Shown piece after piece: positions 45,891 to 58,900 of a stretch of DNA of 64,000 bases (the first letter of the stretch is position 1; every line of letters begins with the position of its first letter). The translations under genes and the position numbers were made by a program. The notes under the pieces were generated by a model. It was not told the DNA's origin. It ran no database searches and was given only the letters and a program-made list of their open reading frames with translations. The DNA is from Membranipora membranacea (taxonomy: Eukaryota; Bryozoa; Gymnolaemata; Cheilostomatida; Membraniporidae). The DNA is taken from NCBI GenBank assembly GCA_914767715.1, contig OU612068.1, positions 21,328,001 through 21,392,000 of the forward strand, read 5' to 3'.

Positions 45891-47076
45891 CTGAGAACTA
45901 AGAGCTACAGAGCCAAACGGTTTTCAGGGCAGAAAAATTGGTTCATAGCAAATCATAGCAAAGCAGCCACATCATCAATGATGATCAAACAATTATTGGG
46001 TCACCTACCTGACAAAGAATCATATTGCAAATTGCTAGGAAGGTTATTAGGTACAAACTGCAGGTTTACTCAGGCCTTAGCTTGACTTCATAGTCACATA
46101 ACACTGCTATTATCTAATCGTGCCCATATAAGGACATCAATAACTGAAAAGAAATTGCTTTTGTACCACGACCATATTTGTCTTTGTCCGCTAACAATAT
46201 TGAATATGTAACAAATGCAGCTGTGCTTCTATATTTAACATGCCAATTTTTTATCACATGACAACTCCCCACATACTACTCTTCACACACAGGAAAAAGC
46301 TATGCAATAGATGACAGCTAGATGACAGAATTTAATCACTTAAGAGTTTTGCCCTGTTTCTTTCTTAGAAAAGAGAACAACTGACTTCAAAATAATACTG
46401 CTGACAAATTACCCATAGTGGGGTTTTGATGTTGTATATTTACTTCCTCATACCAATGAACTCATTGCTCATACAAATGTCTCCCTTTTACAATTCTATT
46501 GATCGAGTTATCCTTATCATTGATTTATACAGTCCACCTTATTAGATCAATCTCAGCCACTCAAAATATCACAAACTTTGATGAAGATGGTCTAGGTATC
46601 CGATTCATACAAGTATATAACCATGAGCATTCTTCACAGAATTTAAATCATAACATTGGATAGAGGTTGAGCACCACACATAATGTTTTCACATAGCAAT
46701 GGAGAACATCAGACTGAAGGTCATTTTAATTTAAATGGAATATCTGAGAATAAAATCACTTCAAACTAATATTACTTCAACTTCTCTAAATCACTGTCAC
46801 TTCACAAGAAATGATTGCCATTGACAGCCATTTCAAGTTGCAAAATCATTGTTATTTTGGTGTTCTCTGTTGGAAGAATTATCAAGCTCACAATCATGAC
46901 AAAAATATAGAATCTAGAACTAAGTAGCATGGTTGTGGCAGCAATCAACAGCACAGTTGGTTAAAATCATTTGTTTCTCTTTCCCATGTGACCAAAACAA
47001 TTAATGGATAGTGAAAACTGTCAGATCAACTTATCGCTGATGTTATCCTCGACCAAAGAAAATTCGGTGGATATTT
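45891..47076. other. Intergenic, 3' of the membrane protein gene; nothing recognised
   Basis: AT-rich, no exon or repeat recognised. It includes the 3' flank of the minus-strand membrane protein gene. Confidence 0.4.
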
Positions 47077-47925
47077 TTACCATCGAGTCATTGTAATGAG
47101 GAACACTGATACTGCATACATTCCTACTGTGAAGAAAGCCAACAAGACAACGTTAAATTTGAAGTCTGTCCCGTCATCTAGGTGGATGTCGATTAAATCA
47201 AGCGATATAGCCATAGACATCCCAGTCAAAGACAGCGATAAACAGGACAGGAAAAGGGTGAAGAAAAAGAGCATGTAGAAGCCGACAGTCGCTCGTACAC
47301 AATATCCGACAGCCCAAGCGGGGCAGCGAGAGAATATCACCTGGTTACGGGACAGTTTAGCTACAATCTGAGCTATCAAAAAGCAGTGTCGTAAACACGT
47401 CACACCAAATGTTATTGCAGAAGTTACGGCTCCTGTTGTTGTTTGTAGATCGGCGAGCCCCGGTTCTGATAAAAAGGCGATACAAATACGGGCTCCGGCT
47501 ACAAAACCGTCTTCAGCTAAGATAACAGCTATATTGTTAGCTCTGCTCCAGTATTTACTGATTAGTCTAAAGTTGTCCGCTTCTTCGTCAGTTTTATCCT
47601 TCCTCATGTTAACAAGGCTGTATATCGGCAGCCCGATCTCGCTGATGATCAGAAATCCACTGATGATCATAAAACTGAACCAGATGTCGATGTAGATCTG
47701 TATCTGACTTTTATCCTGTACGATATTGGTGAAGGAGACATATCCAAAAATGTCGGCTACGAGATCGGTCAGACTGAATATGACGGCGAATACATAAGTG
47801 AAAGTTTCCCACTTCACACAGCAGCGTTTTGACACTGGAATGTCACATACAACAAGCTCCACTCCTGTCTCAGCTATATCCTTTGATGCGTCAAAGCAAC
47901 ATGACAGATTGCTTAAAACTTCCAT
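47077..47925 (-). CDS. Intronless multi-pass membrane protein, family unknown
   Basis: Single open frame of 282 codons from the ATG at 47,925 (MEVLSNLSCC); the frame extends ten codons further up but only to a GTG that directly follows TGA. Hydrophobic stretches suggest about six or seven membrane passes: YVFAVIFSLTDLVADIFGY, a long segment around IWFSFMIISGFLIISEIGLP, NIAVILAEDGFVAGARICIA, a segment around AITFGVTCLRHCFLIAQIV, a long segment around VGFYMLFFFTLFLSCLSLSL, and VVLLAFFTVGMYAVSVFLI. A charged loop (RKDKTDEEADN) follows the second. GC content is higher than its surroundings, as expected for coding DNA. It lies tail-first beyond GOLGA3's 3' end on the same strand. XK-related or TMEM families came to mind, but no diagnostic motif was seen. 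Confidence 0.65.
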   Translation of the reverse strand: MEVLSNLSCCFDASKDIAETGVELVVCDIPVSKRCCVKWETFTYVFAVIFSLTDLVADIFGYVSFTNIVQDKSQIQIYIDIWFSFMIISGFLIISEIGLPIYSLVNMRKDKTDEEADNFRLISKYWSRANNIAVILAEDGFVAGARICIAFLSEPGLADLQTTTGAVTSAITFGVTCLRHCFLIAQIVAKLSRNQVIFSRCPAWAVGYCVRATVGFYMLFFFTLFLSCLSLSLTGMSMAISLDLIDIHLDDGTDFKFNVVLLAFFTVGMYAVSVFLITMTRW

Positions 47926-49904
47926 GATATTGTAATAGATTGGTGTCTCATCCACTCATATACACTACGTATCTGTGTATTATTACAACGTAGCTGAGTC
48001 AAACTAAAGTTTTAAACAGCAGTCCACAAGGTCGTTCAATCCAGTGGCTTGAAACGCTGACTAAGTAATGGCTTATTCTCAAACTGAATGGCCTTTAGCC
48101 ACAGTAACACCAAAACACTACTATTTATTTATATTGTCTTGGACACAAAGGGATGAATAGATCAATTCAGAATCATTGATCTACTTAATGCGTATAAATA
48201 AGGATTTAGGGCTGCCATCAATGCCAATGACAGTATTTATAATCTTTATCAATGCTGTCTTATTATGATATGATTTAATACCAGAAGTAATAATAATAAT
48301 TCTTGATTGTCTAATTCAGAATGTTAGTAATCAAGGCTTTTGTTTTCTGTTGCCTTGAAAGTAATATTTTGATTGCCTAGACATAACCATGTAAAGATAT
48401 GATATTATCATATAACGCAATATTGAACGTAATATTTTGATTGCCTAGATATAAACCATGTAAAGATATGATATTATCATTTTCTATCATAATGTTTAAG
48501 TCACTCTCGATTCCACTTTTTTGTTTTTATATCCAAAGATCAATAAAAGATTTTGAATAATTTTTAAAATCTCTGATCAAATATAAAGCAACTATATATG
48601 GGTGGATTATTTTTGGCATGTGTACTGGGATATATGTACACAACAATGCTATACTCAGTGCATTTGAAGGCATGTCCTGTTAACCATCACTGGGGAAATC
48701 CTTCAATTATATTCAAAATAAAAAATTAATATATAGTATGGTATGCAACCATCATTAACCTTTCATGCATTGTACTATCAAAATCATTCACACACTTGTC
48801 CATTGAGCTTATTAAAACTTAAAAGCTATTTCATTCCTTTCAATCTTTCACTATTGATATTTTGGTGACATTTACATCTAAACTACTGCAGACAATACAT
48901 GATACATATCAAGACATAATTCCCGCCTATCAAGTTTTTTTGAAAACCAAAAATCACCATAAGATTTTGTGAAATGATGACTTCGTTCGGTGGGAAAGAT
49001 TAATTCCCTTCCAAAGCCCAGAAATAAATGTGAAAAAAGACTCTCTCCCACCATTGTTGGACAACACTGACTAACAAAGTTTGATGTCAGACCTATTATT
49101 AATTTGGATGACTGATCTGATAGAAACGAAGGCAAGTATTGTTTTTGCATATGCGTTTGGTGTATTTATTGTGGGTACGACTTTTAAGGACCCTTAACCG
49201 CAGAAAAGGAGAAGAATTATTTTCAAAGCTGGAAAACACAACAGTGTATATCATTTGAATCTCACTTTTTCTTGTAACATGTGGTATGAACAGCTTGCAT
49301 ACTCTCGTAGAGTACATGAGGCGCATAATCATTTGACTAGGGCAAAGTTCAACATTTTCAATGAGCCCAGAAGTTCATTACCAAAACAATATCGTAGAAA
49401 AAAGGAAAATATCAAGGCAAGAATTTGAATACAGCTGTGAAAAACATGACCAGGGGGTAGGGAAGCTCTTCTGTTCAAAACAGAATAAAAAGAAGAGGTT
49501 TTGTATATCGTAAAACAAGTTGTGATCAATAGGTAGGACATTAAAAGTACTGTGTGACAATAATATATCTAATATAATTAAGATTTACCAGCAGATTCAT
49601 AATTTTATATCGAGCACGTATTATAATAATAATAAAAGGAAGGAAAAGGTCGATTATCGAGGCTTTATATGAGGAAAGGTACAGCGGAAAAGGCAATTCG
49701 GTCTAGTTCTAAATAAAATAACACTTTTGTAGAGTATTTAGAATGGTTGGGCAATTTCCAGTGAAAATAAATATAAAACCCTGCATATATTATTATCATT
49801 ACTTATTTCAAAACAAGATAGACTAAAGGTTAAATAAAAATGATGAGCTAAAATAGAGATATGGTGCGTTGTGAAGTCGTTGCCGTACTCACTAATTTGG
49901 AAGG
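47926..49904. other. Region between the membrane protein gene and GOLGA3
   Basis: It should contain the promoter of the membrane-protein gene and the GOLGA3 3' UTR. A minus-strand AATAAA at 49,170-49,165 is a possible, unproven polyadenylation signal. A tandem pair of about 60 bp (AATATTTTGATTGCCTAGA...) occurs at 48,365-48,415 and 48,431-48,481. No exon supported. Confidence 0.4.
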
Positions 49905-52900
49905 TTATATAACATTGTCTGCTGGCGTAGCGTGATGTGAGGCTCGTGCCTTTGTAGCTTCTCTACTGGCGTGTATCAGCTTTTCTAAGTCTGCTACTTC
50001 TGTCTCAACAGCCCTGCAACATAAACCAGAGCAAATTGAATGTAAATTGTCTAAGTTGGCACTTGCATCGTGAAATGAGGGGAGTTTAGCATTAGTGTCA
50101 ACGCAAAAAGTTTTGTTGGTATAAAAAAACTTCCACTTTTTTCCTCTTAAATTCAAACTTTGCTTATGAATTCACCTATTTAAACTCTAGAGGTATGTAA
50201 TGCTTTGCACCTGAAACTTCCATGGAGTCTTTCTACTAATAATAGGTTGCCACAAACTCTTGGTGGATTCATGTATTTCTTACCTCCATGATTCGTTGTT
50301 AGTCTGTATTGCATTCTTATGTTGATCCATATGAGTTTGTAAGTTAGAGATTTCTGAATGTAGACCAGATAAACATGATTTGAGGTTCTCCAGTGGCCTG
50401 AAATACACATAATATCATGTCTAGAAACATGGCGTAGCTGCAGACATAGATGTATATAGGAAGGCAACAACCTCAGTTGAGCTGCATCAGTTTAACAAGC
50501 AGTTGCAGCCCTGGAATGCTGAGCAGGTTAGATGCCATTAAGAAGCATCAGCTAATCAAAGGGGGGCGGGGGGGATTGAGAGGCACACAACTAGTTATCG
50601 AGGTTTCACTGTAAATGTTTAGAAATTTCATAAAACAGGGACGAATTGGTGCTAATATTCTGAGTCATTTATATTAGGCTGAGATCTTGGTGAGTCAAGC
50701 GAGCCAATGCTTGGAAGGTCACAGTGGAATCTTGGAATGTATCATACTTGGATTTGTATCCAGGCGCAGATGTCTCCTTGAGTAGCTCCTCATATTTATC
50801 TTCATCTATAGTGAGATTAGGGCTGGATGGCTGTGATTGAGCTAAAGTAGTGGTAAGTATCTACAAAATGAGAACAAAAAACGTTCATTTTCTTACAACT
50901 TGGTGCACAAGACCATTACACATTAACGTTCACTGCAGAGATACCGAAGTAAATATTCCCTAAAGCTAAATATACATTACTTTTGATGCAATAATGATAA
51001 TCCAAATAAAATAAATCATACTAGAAAATTGGCAGGGCAAGGAGTTATCTGCTAGTTAACAAAGGACAGACAACTTTTCCAGAATATTAATTAAAAAACT
51101 AGCAGGGAGTGTGGAATCCCACACTCCCTGATACTAGGTAGTTTATTGAGTTGCTGTTTAGTCAACATACCCTGCATTGACTAAGTAGATTCTTGAGAGC
51201 AGATCTAAGCATGGCAACACGACTCTGATAAGAGAATTTATCTTTCCTTACTCCTTCCAGCTCAAGCTTCACAAAATCAAGCTCTTTCTTTGTCTCCTGT
51301 ATGGTATAAAATTACTGTAACCTGAACAATCTAAAGTGATATATCTGATTGGTTGGATGACAAAGGAAGTAACACAACCATAACGCAACCAAAATTCAGC
51401 AGATTGTTTTACGGTATAAGTAGGTTAGACTCCAATTCAATTTATTTTTAACTATGCAAATACCTCAATGTTAACATGTATGTCAATGGAAACTTGCACA
51501 ACACAGAATTAAGCAACGCAGCAATTCGGATCTAGTTGGCTAAATTTGATCATGAATTGTTCATGCCTTTGCAGACTACACAGGAGAACAAATATTCCAG
51601 GCATCAAAAGAAAAAACACGAAAAGTGATAATCAACTCACAGCCAGACCAGTCCTGATACTCTCAGTCTCGATCTGCATTCTTTGCTCACAAAGTTTAAG
51701 TTGACTCTGAGCATCTTTAGCTTCCTGTGTTCTCTGCTTTACCTGCCACTGTAAAGCCTGTACAAAATAATATAAGGCTGTAATAATGTATGACAAGAAA
51801 CATGATTCTACATCACATATATTTCTATAAACTAATAAATTGTTTATTTACTGAACACGACTCAATACCTGGTGCTATAGTTCATGCTAATTAAAGTTGT
51901 AATCACCATATCAAGCTTTTTGTACCGCAAATAAATAGCTTTTTATCGGTTAAATGTTAATAAAGAACATATGGGTTTGTCGAAACCATAGCTTTGAGGG
52001 TCTGATTTTTCAAGACATCCAATTTATTTTTTATCCAAATATATATTTTTATTGCTGACAATAAAAGTATATATATATATATATCCAATTTTGAAAAAAA
52101 GAGATTAGAATATCTGAGCACGTACCTGCATCTCATCAGAGATGATCGGGTTCCTGGCTGCATTCTCTGAGACACTCCTTCTAAGCTGCTCCAGTTCTAT
52201 CTTTGCTGTTCTGTATTCTTTATTTAACATCGCTATGTTCGTGCTCTGCTTTTCAACCATCTGTCAGCAAAGAACAAGGAAACATATAGGCAGTTGGGTA
52301 ACAAGGTAACATTACAAAGTTCCTACCTTAAATGTCACACATTATTGCTGTCATAATCATTCAATGCAAAACGAGTTCGTTAATCGGCTTACAGGCAAAA
52401 AATCAGAGAGCCATTGGTGCAAATAATAAGCCCTTAAAGGTAAACTTCTGATCATTTATTTCCATTTTTATATTTTAATCAGTATTCAAGATTATTCGAG
52501 AAAACACCTCTTTGGCTGCCATGTTGAGATGAATGAATGAACTGTGAACTTAACAAGGATATATGATCATTATTATTATTATCACCTCAGTAATAGTAGA
52601 TAGCTCTGACTGTGAGCTGACCAGAGATAACGATTTCTTATCCAGCTCTTGTTTTACACATTCTAATTCTAACTGTAGGCTGCTGGCTGTCTCCTTCAGC
52701 TCCGTCTGTGCCTGTCTCTCTGACCCCAACTGTAGAATATAATATAGCATAAAAATAGTCTCCATCGTATTTCCCAAACATTCAAGCACCTTTACTCAAA
52801 CATATGGAAGCTTCTTCAAATTTCAGTAGGATAAATGTTCACAGATTGTCTCATCTTGGTTAAGAAGAGACAACTGCAAATTTCTTTCCGGATTATTTAT

Positions 52901-55900
52901 TTTTCAACTATGCCATTTCCTAGCAAGGGCCAATTGAGGTGAGTGTTTTTTTAATTTTCTTCAACAGATGCTGTGCTTCACTTTAATAACAATATGTTTG
53001 GCAATCGACTTCTTTTAGCAATAGGGAGGATTCAACAGACAGGATAATATGGTATGTGAGTGTGGCACTGAATCTATTATGAGCTAACCTGTTGCTGTAA
53101 TGAGTCACACACTGATGTCTGATTGGTCAGATCCTCCTCGAGTTGTCTGAGTTTGAGTCTCTGTTCCTCGTCAGTCTGATCATGTTTTCTGGTAGATGTC
53201 TGGTTGGCAGCGTTCAGCTGGACTAATGTAGATTCTCTCTGAGCCAGAGCTGTCTCCAGGTCGGCAGCATGCTGCTTTAGTTTAGTATGCTGCTCCTTCA
53301 GTGCTACAATATATATATCCAATATCCAATATAACCAGAGTAATTTAAGAAAATGGTAATAGTATGGCATTATGGTGGTAGAATGAAAAGCAAAACCCAA
53401 GGAATTGTGATGTGGTCATATTAAAACAATCCAAAAATCCTTCATGCTCCCCAGTATATCAAGTTTATGGGCTTTTTCAATTACTCAGATCACAGGATAA
53501 TACATGTGCATATCTTGATCTAGGGTGCACAGGAAAAAATTCTAAGCGAATATGCAATATCCACAGACACAAATATAGCGCAGAAGAATTTGACTTTCAG
53601 ATTTTTGTATTGTTATGCAGCATTCATGTTAAAAGATTTACCTTCAAGTCTGCCCTTCTCCTTTTCTAAGTCTATAGAAAGTTTCCTGTTTGTGTCACAC
53701 TCAGCTCTGTGCCTCTCTATACTAGCCTGGCATTCAGCTCTACAGAGTATAAGAAGGTGGCATTAAGCAGCTGGCAAGCGGAGAGAGAGGAGCTAAAGTA
53801 GCAAACTGTAATGATCGGAGGTGGTGGAGGCGCGCCCCTAACCACCCAACAAAGATTGCGAAGGCACTCACACAGGTAACAAAACAGTAAGAAAAGTCAC
53901 ACATCAACAACAGAGAATCCACTCTGAAGCACACAAAAAGATTTCTGCACAAAAAAAACCAGCAGAAGGCCGTAGCAGAGACCTAGTCAGTTTTTATCTC
54001 TACAAAGAGATGTATCCATATTTGAAGGCCAAGTTTAAGTGCTGTTTCTACCCAGAATGATTAGTTGCTCTAACTATCAACATGTCGCACATCTCCCCCC
54101 ATCTGTATGAGCCTTAGGGGTTATATTTTATGATTTAAATTATGAAAGGTTGTGAACATGAATCAAAACTTACCTCTCAATGACCAGCTGTTGCTCAGTC
54201 TCTGTTAGCCTAGCTGATGACTCAGCTAAGCGTTTCTGATATTCTTGTACTGCTGACTGAACTCCTGAGTGATAAGATGATATCTGCTTCTCTAAGTCTG
54301 ACTTCTGTATACTCACAGCTTCTAGTTGTGTCCTCAACATCTAAAATAGAGCGAAAAAATCTTTAGGATGTTACTGTCATAAGGGTGAAAGTGAAATTGT
54401 ACATGGATTTCTCACTAGGACAAGTCAGGTACTAATGGGCATTTGAATATGCTGTCACTTGGACGTTTTAGTACCAACTTTTGTATGAGGTGTTTTCACA
54501 CCAAAAACATGGACTGCGTTATCAGAGGAAGGTATCTCCCAAACCTATCGTTTTCTCTTGTTGACAGGTAAAACTGTAGGTACCACATCTACCTGGTTAC
54601 CTTGCCCACTTTGTATGTCACTTGGGTCATGTAAAACATGATTGCATATGCATATTACTTTGGAAAACGAGCAAAACAATTTTGCCCTGTTATTTTCACA
54701 CACCTGTATCTGTGCGTAGAGATGTTCTTGTTGAGTATTAGATGTAGATTGTACCGCCTCCTCGTGTTTCCTGAGTTCAGTCTTGGCAGTATCTCTCTCA
54801 GCTAAAGCCTCGTGTAGCTGAGAGTTAAGTAGATTTACAGATGTCTCGTGGTCTGTTACTCTGTCTTTGAGCGATGCCTCTGCTTTAGTCACAGCTCCCT
54901 GCAGTTGCTCCATCTTTGATAGAAATTATTGTGTTTTATTAGGGGATGAGACAGCAATATAACCAAGCGCTATATTATATGCTGCAGTAATATATGCAGT
55001 TGTGATATCCAATTTGCTTTTTTATCAAAAATTTCAAATGTCCAAAGACTCCAGTTGGGTCTGACCAGTGGACAAACAAGTGAAAGTACGAATAGATCAC
55101 TATATTAAAACTTGACAAGACAGCAAATATTCATCATAAATGTATGGATACTAGTTCCCTGTCTCCTCACAACTATCCTCACTCATGGCAACTATTTTAT
55201 CATGATGCTCACTATGCGTGTACTATTGAGGAGTCAAGTATTGCAGAAAGAAATATGCACATCTTTACCTGCTCACATCTTTACCTGCTAACATAGAGTC
55301 ATTCGCAAACTAGCTAAATTACACCCTAGCTAATATTTCCACTTCCGTGTATAAATTACTAGTAGGAGCACTTACTTTGATTTGTTGATTATTGCACACT
55401 TGTTGTAGGTGATTATCCGACTCCTTCTGACGGTTGTGTTCCTCTATCTTACCCAGGCTCTCCCTGAGTGCTGTCTCCAGGTTCACCTTCTCAGAGTGAG
55501 ATTTCTGTAATATATGCTCCAGCTCGGCAGCGTTAGTCTTCATATTAGTCAGCTGCAGCTCCAGAGTTCTCTTCTCCACACTTAATCTCTCTGCTCGATC
55601 CTCAGCATCCTTCATAACAGGATTGTGAGATGTTTTATCATGATCATCATAAAACTCATAACTTCTTCAAATTAGCACCGACCAGCAACGTAAAAGGTAT
55701 GGTATGGAGGATAATTTTTGATTGGTATGTATCAGAGGCAAGCATGGAATGATAAGTTCACAATATACACAAAAGTTTTTTGCTGCAGAGTATTTTCTCA
55801 GGCAGTTTCCGATTCAAAGAAGAAGCCAAGTACGGAGTAATTGTATAGAGGCAAGTAAAAAACAGCTTTTCGACTAACTTGCTAATATCAAAAGAATCAA

Positions 55901-58900
55901 ACAGGTGTATCGGGCTAAGATGTATATGTTAATTAAAAAAATTATCACAACAATCATCTCTACACATTTAATACCTCCACATTATGCCTCAGGGCACTAA
56001 GATGATCCTGTAGGACCTGATGTTCCTCCCTGAGGCCTTCCAGCTCAGCTGAAGGTACCACGGCTCCCTGCTGTAACTGTGCTGTGTCTATTGGTGTGTT
56101 CTCTAACTGATTAATTAGTTCTGCCTTCTCCCTCTCCAAATCTGTAACCTAAAAGCAAAGACATTAAGACCTTAAATGCAAACCAAAGGAGATATGAATT
56201 GAATGTTAAAGTATACAGGAGCAAAATACAGGAAGATATAGGGGGTTTTGAAAAAATATCTAGCGGCTTCTTGTAGAAACAAGTTTTTAAAACATGCAAG
56301 AACTGCACAAAGTTATTAAAATATTATTATTGTTAGGAGTTTGAATTTATGTTAAGCCAACAACGTAAAAGTTACAAAGATAATTTTAGGAAGGTGAACA
56401 TGCAAGCGCAATACAAGATCTTTTATAACATGAAAGGTTAACTCCAAAAAAGGTAACGCCGAGTTGTGTATGTAGTCAACAAACCTTGATATTACGAGCT
56501 GTCAACTCCTGTTTCATCTGTTTAAAGTTCTGCTCCACTCTGGCAGTGTTAGATTTCAGAGATTCTACTGCTTTAGAGAAAGATTTCTTCTCTTCCAAAG
56601 CGGAGTCCAGTGAAGTCTAAAACAAACAGAAGGGTAGTCTAATGGCCTCAACTCAAAATCAGGAGTGTAACCTTCTCATTACTTCCAAAGAGGATATGAT
56701 ATCAGAGTGACACTCATTCAACCTGATTTGAAGTGGTGACCTGAGAATTGGTATACTAAAAACATACATTATAGATTATGTCAATGAGCCTCTAGTGTGA
56801 GAATAAAGGGAAACACTCGTAAATTGGCCAACAGCAGATTTCTGAATGCCATTATAAATTTAGTAATAAAAATCAATCATACCTGAAGTGAGGCTTTCTC
56901 TTGTTTGAGTGATTGTAGGAGTGATCCTCTCTCCCTATCCTGTTTCTGTACTTTCTCCAGAGTACTCTCAGCTTCTACCAGACGTTCCTTGTTGAACTCT
57001 AATTCTCTCCTAGTCACCTGCTCCGTCTGCTGGGCTACCTGTAAACATAGTCAGGAGGTGAATAGTTCAGTACATTTGATATTCCTGTACCGTCCTAATG
57101 GAATACAAACTCATTGATACTTTATGACAATCAAAAATACTTTCCAATGGAGGAGTTATAACAAAATGTCATGAACTCCGATTTTCAGCTGCTTGAGAAG
57201 AGTATACAATTTTTTCTCTCGCCAATATTTTATCTACAATATTGTTCTGACACATAAAAACCAACTATACTACATCTAAAACAAATCCTGCATTCTGTGT
57301 TGTCTACTCATGTGATGTACCAGAGCAGGAAGCTAGAATCTGTCATCACAACCCAATGATGACAGTAAAGTTATAAATCCTTACCATAAGTCGTTTATTG
57401 AGCTCATCCTGCTGTGTTTCGAGTACATCTATCTCAGCTATTTTAGCCTGTAGATCATGATTAGCTCTTTGTAATTCTCTCTGTAAGTCTGAGCTCTCAG
57501 TCATTAATTTACTCAGAGACATCCTCTCCTTCTCTATCTGATAAATGAAACAGAGAAGGATTTAAAATAAATGCAGGGAAAATGAAAATAAGTTCGTGGC
57601 TGTGCGTGAGAGTAGGTTTGATAAGGTGGGCGTTTCAATTAGACACACAATGGGAATAAAAAATGATTGCCATAGAAATTTGGCAATTCCTCACAATCAG
57701 TTTGTGTCTTTGCCTCAAACTAACTCAGTGGCTGTCAGTGCTGACTATTTTAACATATCAAGAACAGATCAAACTCTAAATGGTTCAAGTTGTGAATAAC
57801 TGGCAGAAGTACTTTTCACTCCGTTTGCCTCGAAAGTGAGGCCAATAAGTTCACAAACATGAAATTGGCCAACTGTCAGCAACTCACCTGCATCATTTTC
57901 TGTTGCCATGTAAACTCAGAGAGACCTTTCTCTGTCTCCATCTCCTGGAACCCAGCCTCTCTCTCTAACATATCAGCTTCTATAGCTTCCAGGTGTCGTA
58001 TTAACATCTGCTTCTCAGCTAACGCCTACAAAATTTAAAGTGGGCTGTGACACTATCTTGTGCAAAATATCTATTGCAGCAACACTAAACCAAAAAATCA
58101 TCAAACATAAGAATATTATTTCTATGTGGTATTTTACAAGAACGAATATCATTTACAGCAGAAGCAACAGTTATTTTCTCTTGTACACAAGCTGAAGAGA
58201 GAGTACCAGAAGTGATTTCGTAAACATCTGATTGTATGATCAATTTCTTGGCTAACATGCACATTATGCTTATCACCACACCATTGAACAACACATACCT
58301 TGTGTTGTGTGTCTCCAAGTTGATGCTTTACTTGAGAATTCTCTACCTTGACTCTTTCTAGAGCATCGGCTTGAGTAGACACAAGGTTCTGTAGTTTGGT
58401 TAAATCATCCTGCAGATTATTCCTGAAAAACACAGAATACATTATAAGAATCCAAATAGACCCGTGGGGCTCTTGTGTCAAAAACGTTTTTTCCACTCTC
58501 TTTTGGTTTGCATTGCGCATTCTTATATCACCACATAGGAACTTCCAATAACAGGACGACTCATATGAAGTGATAGGTTCCTATTGATATCTTGTAAATG
58601 TGAGTTATATGTCACATAACCTTATTCACACTTATATCAGCTTGATCAAAGAAGTCTTCATTTGGAGCAACACGGATTGCAGGCAAATAGGATCAAACAT
58701 GAGCTTGTTTTCACTCACCTAGTTTCTTGAGCTGAATGTAGCTGGGTCTGATACCATTCCTTAGTTTCAGTCAGAGATTTCACATCATCGTGTAGTGAGC
58801 TGATCTTATCTATACTGGTCTGTTTATCGTCAGATACGCTACCTAGCTGGGACTCAAGAAGTTTCAGTTTAGACGAAACATGAGACAAATCAGACTCCTT

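Noticed and set aside
47077-47955. Assignment of the membrane protein to the XK-related or TMEM26 family, and a start at 47,955
   Set aside because: No diagnostic motif of either family was visible. The codon at 47,955 is GTG directly after TGA, so the ATG at 47,925 is preferred.
48878-49560. Several minus-strand ORFs of 60-90 codons downstream of GOLGA3
   Set aside because: Overlapping in different frames, without motifs, ATG context or splice sites; probably 3' UTR or intergenic.
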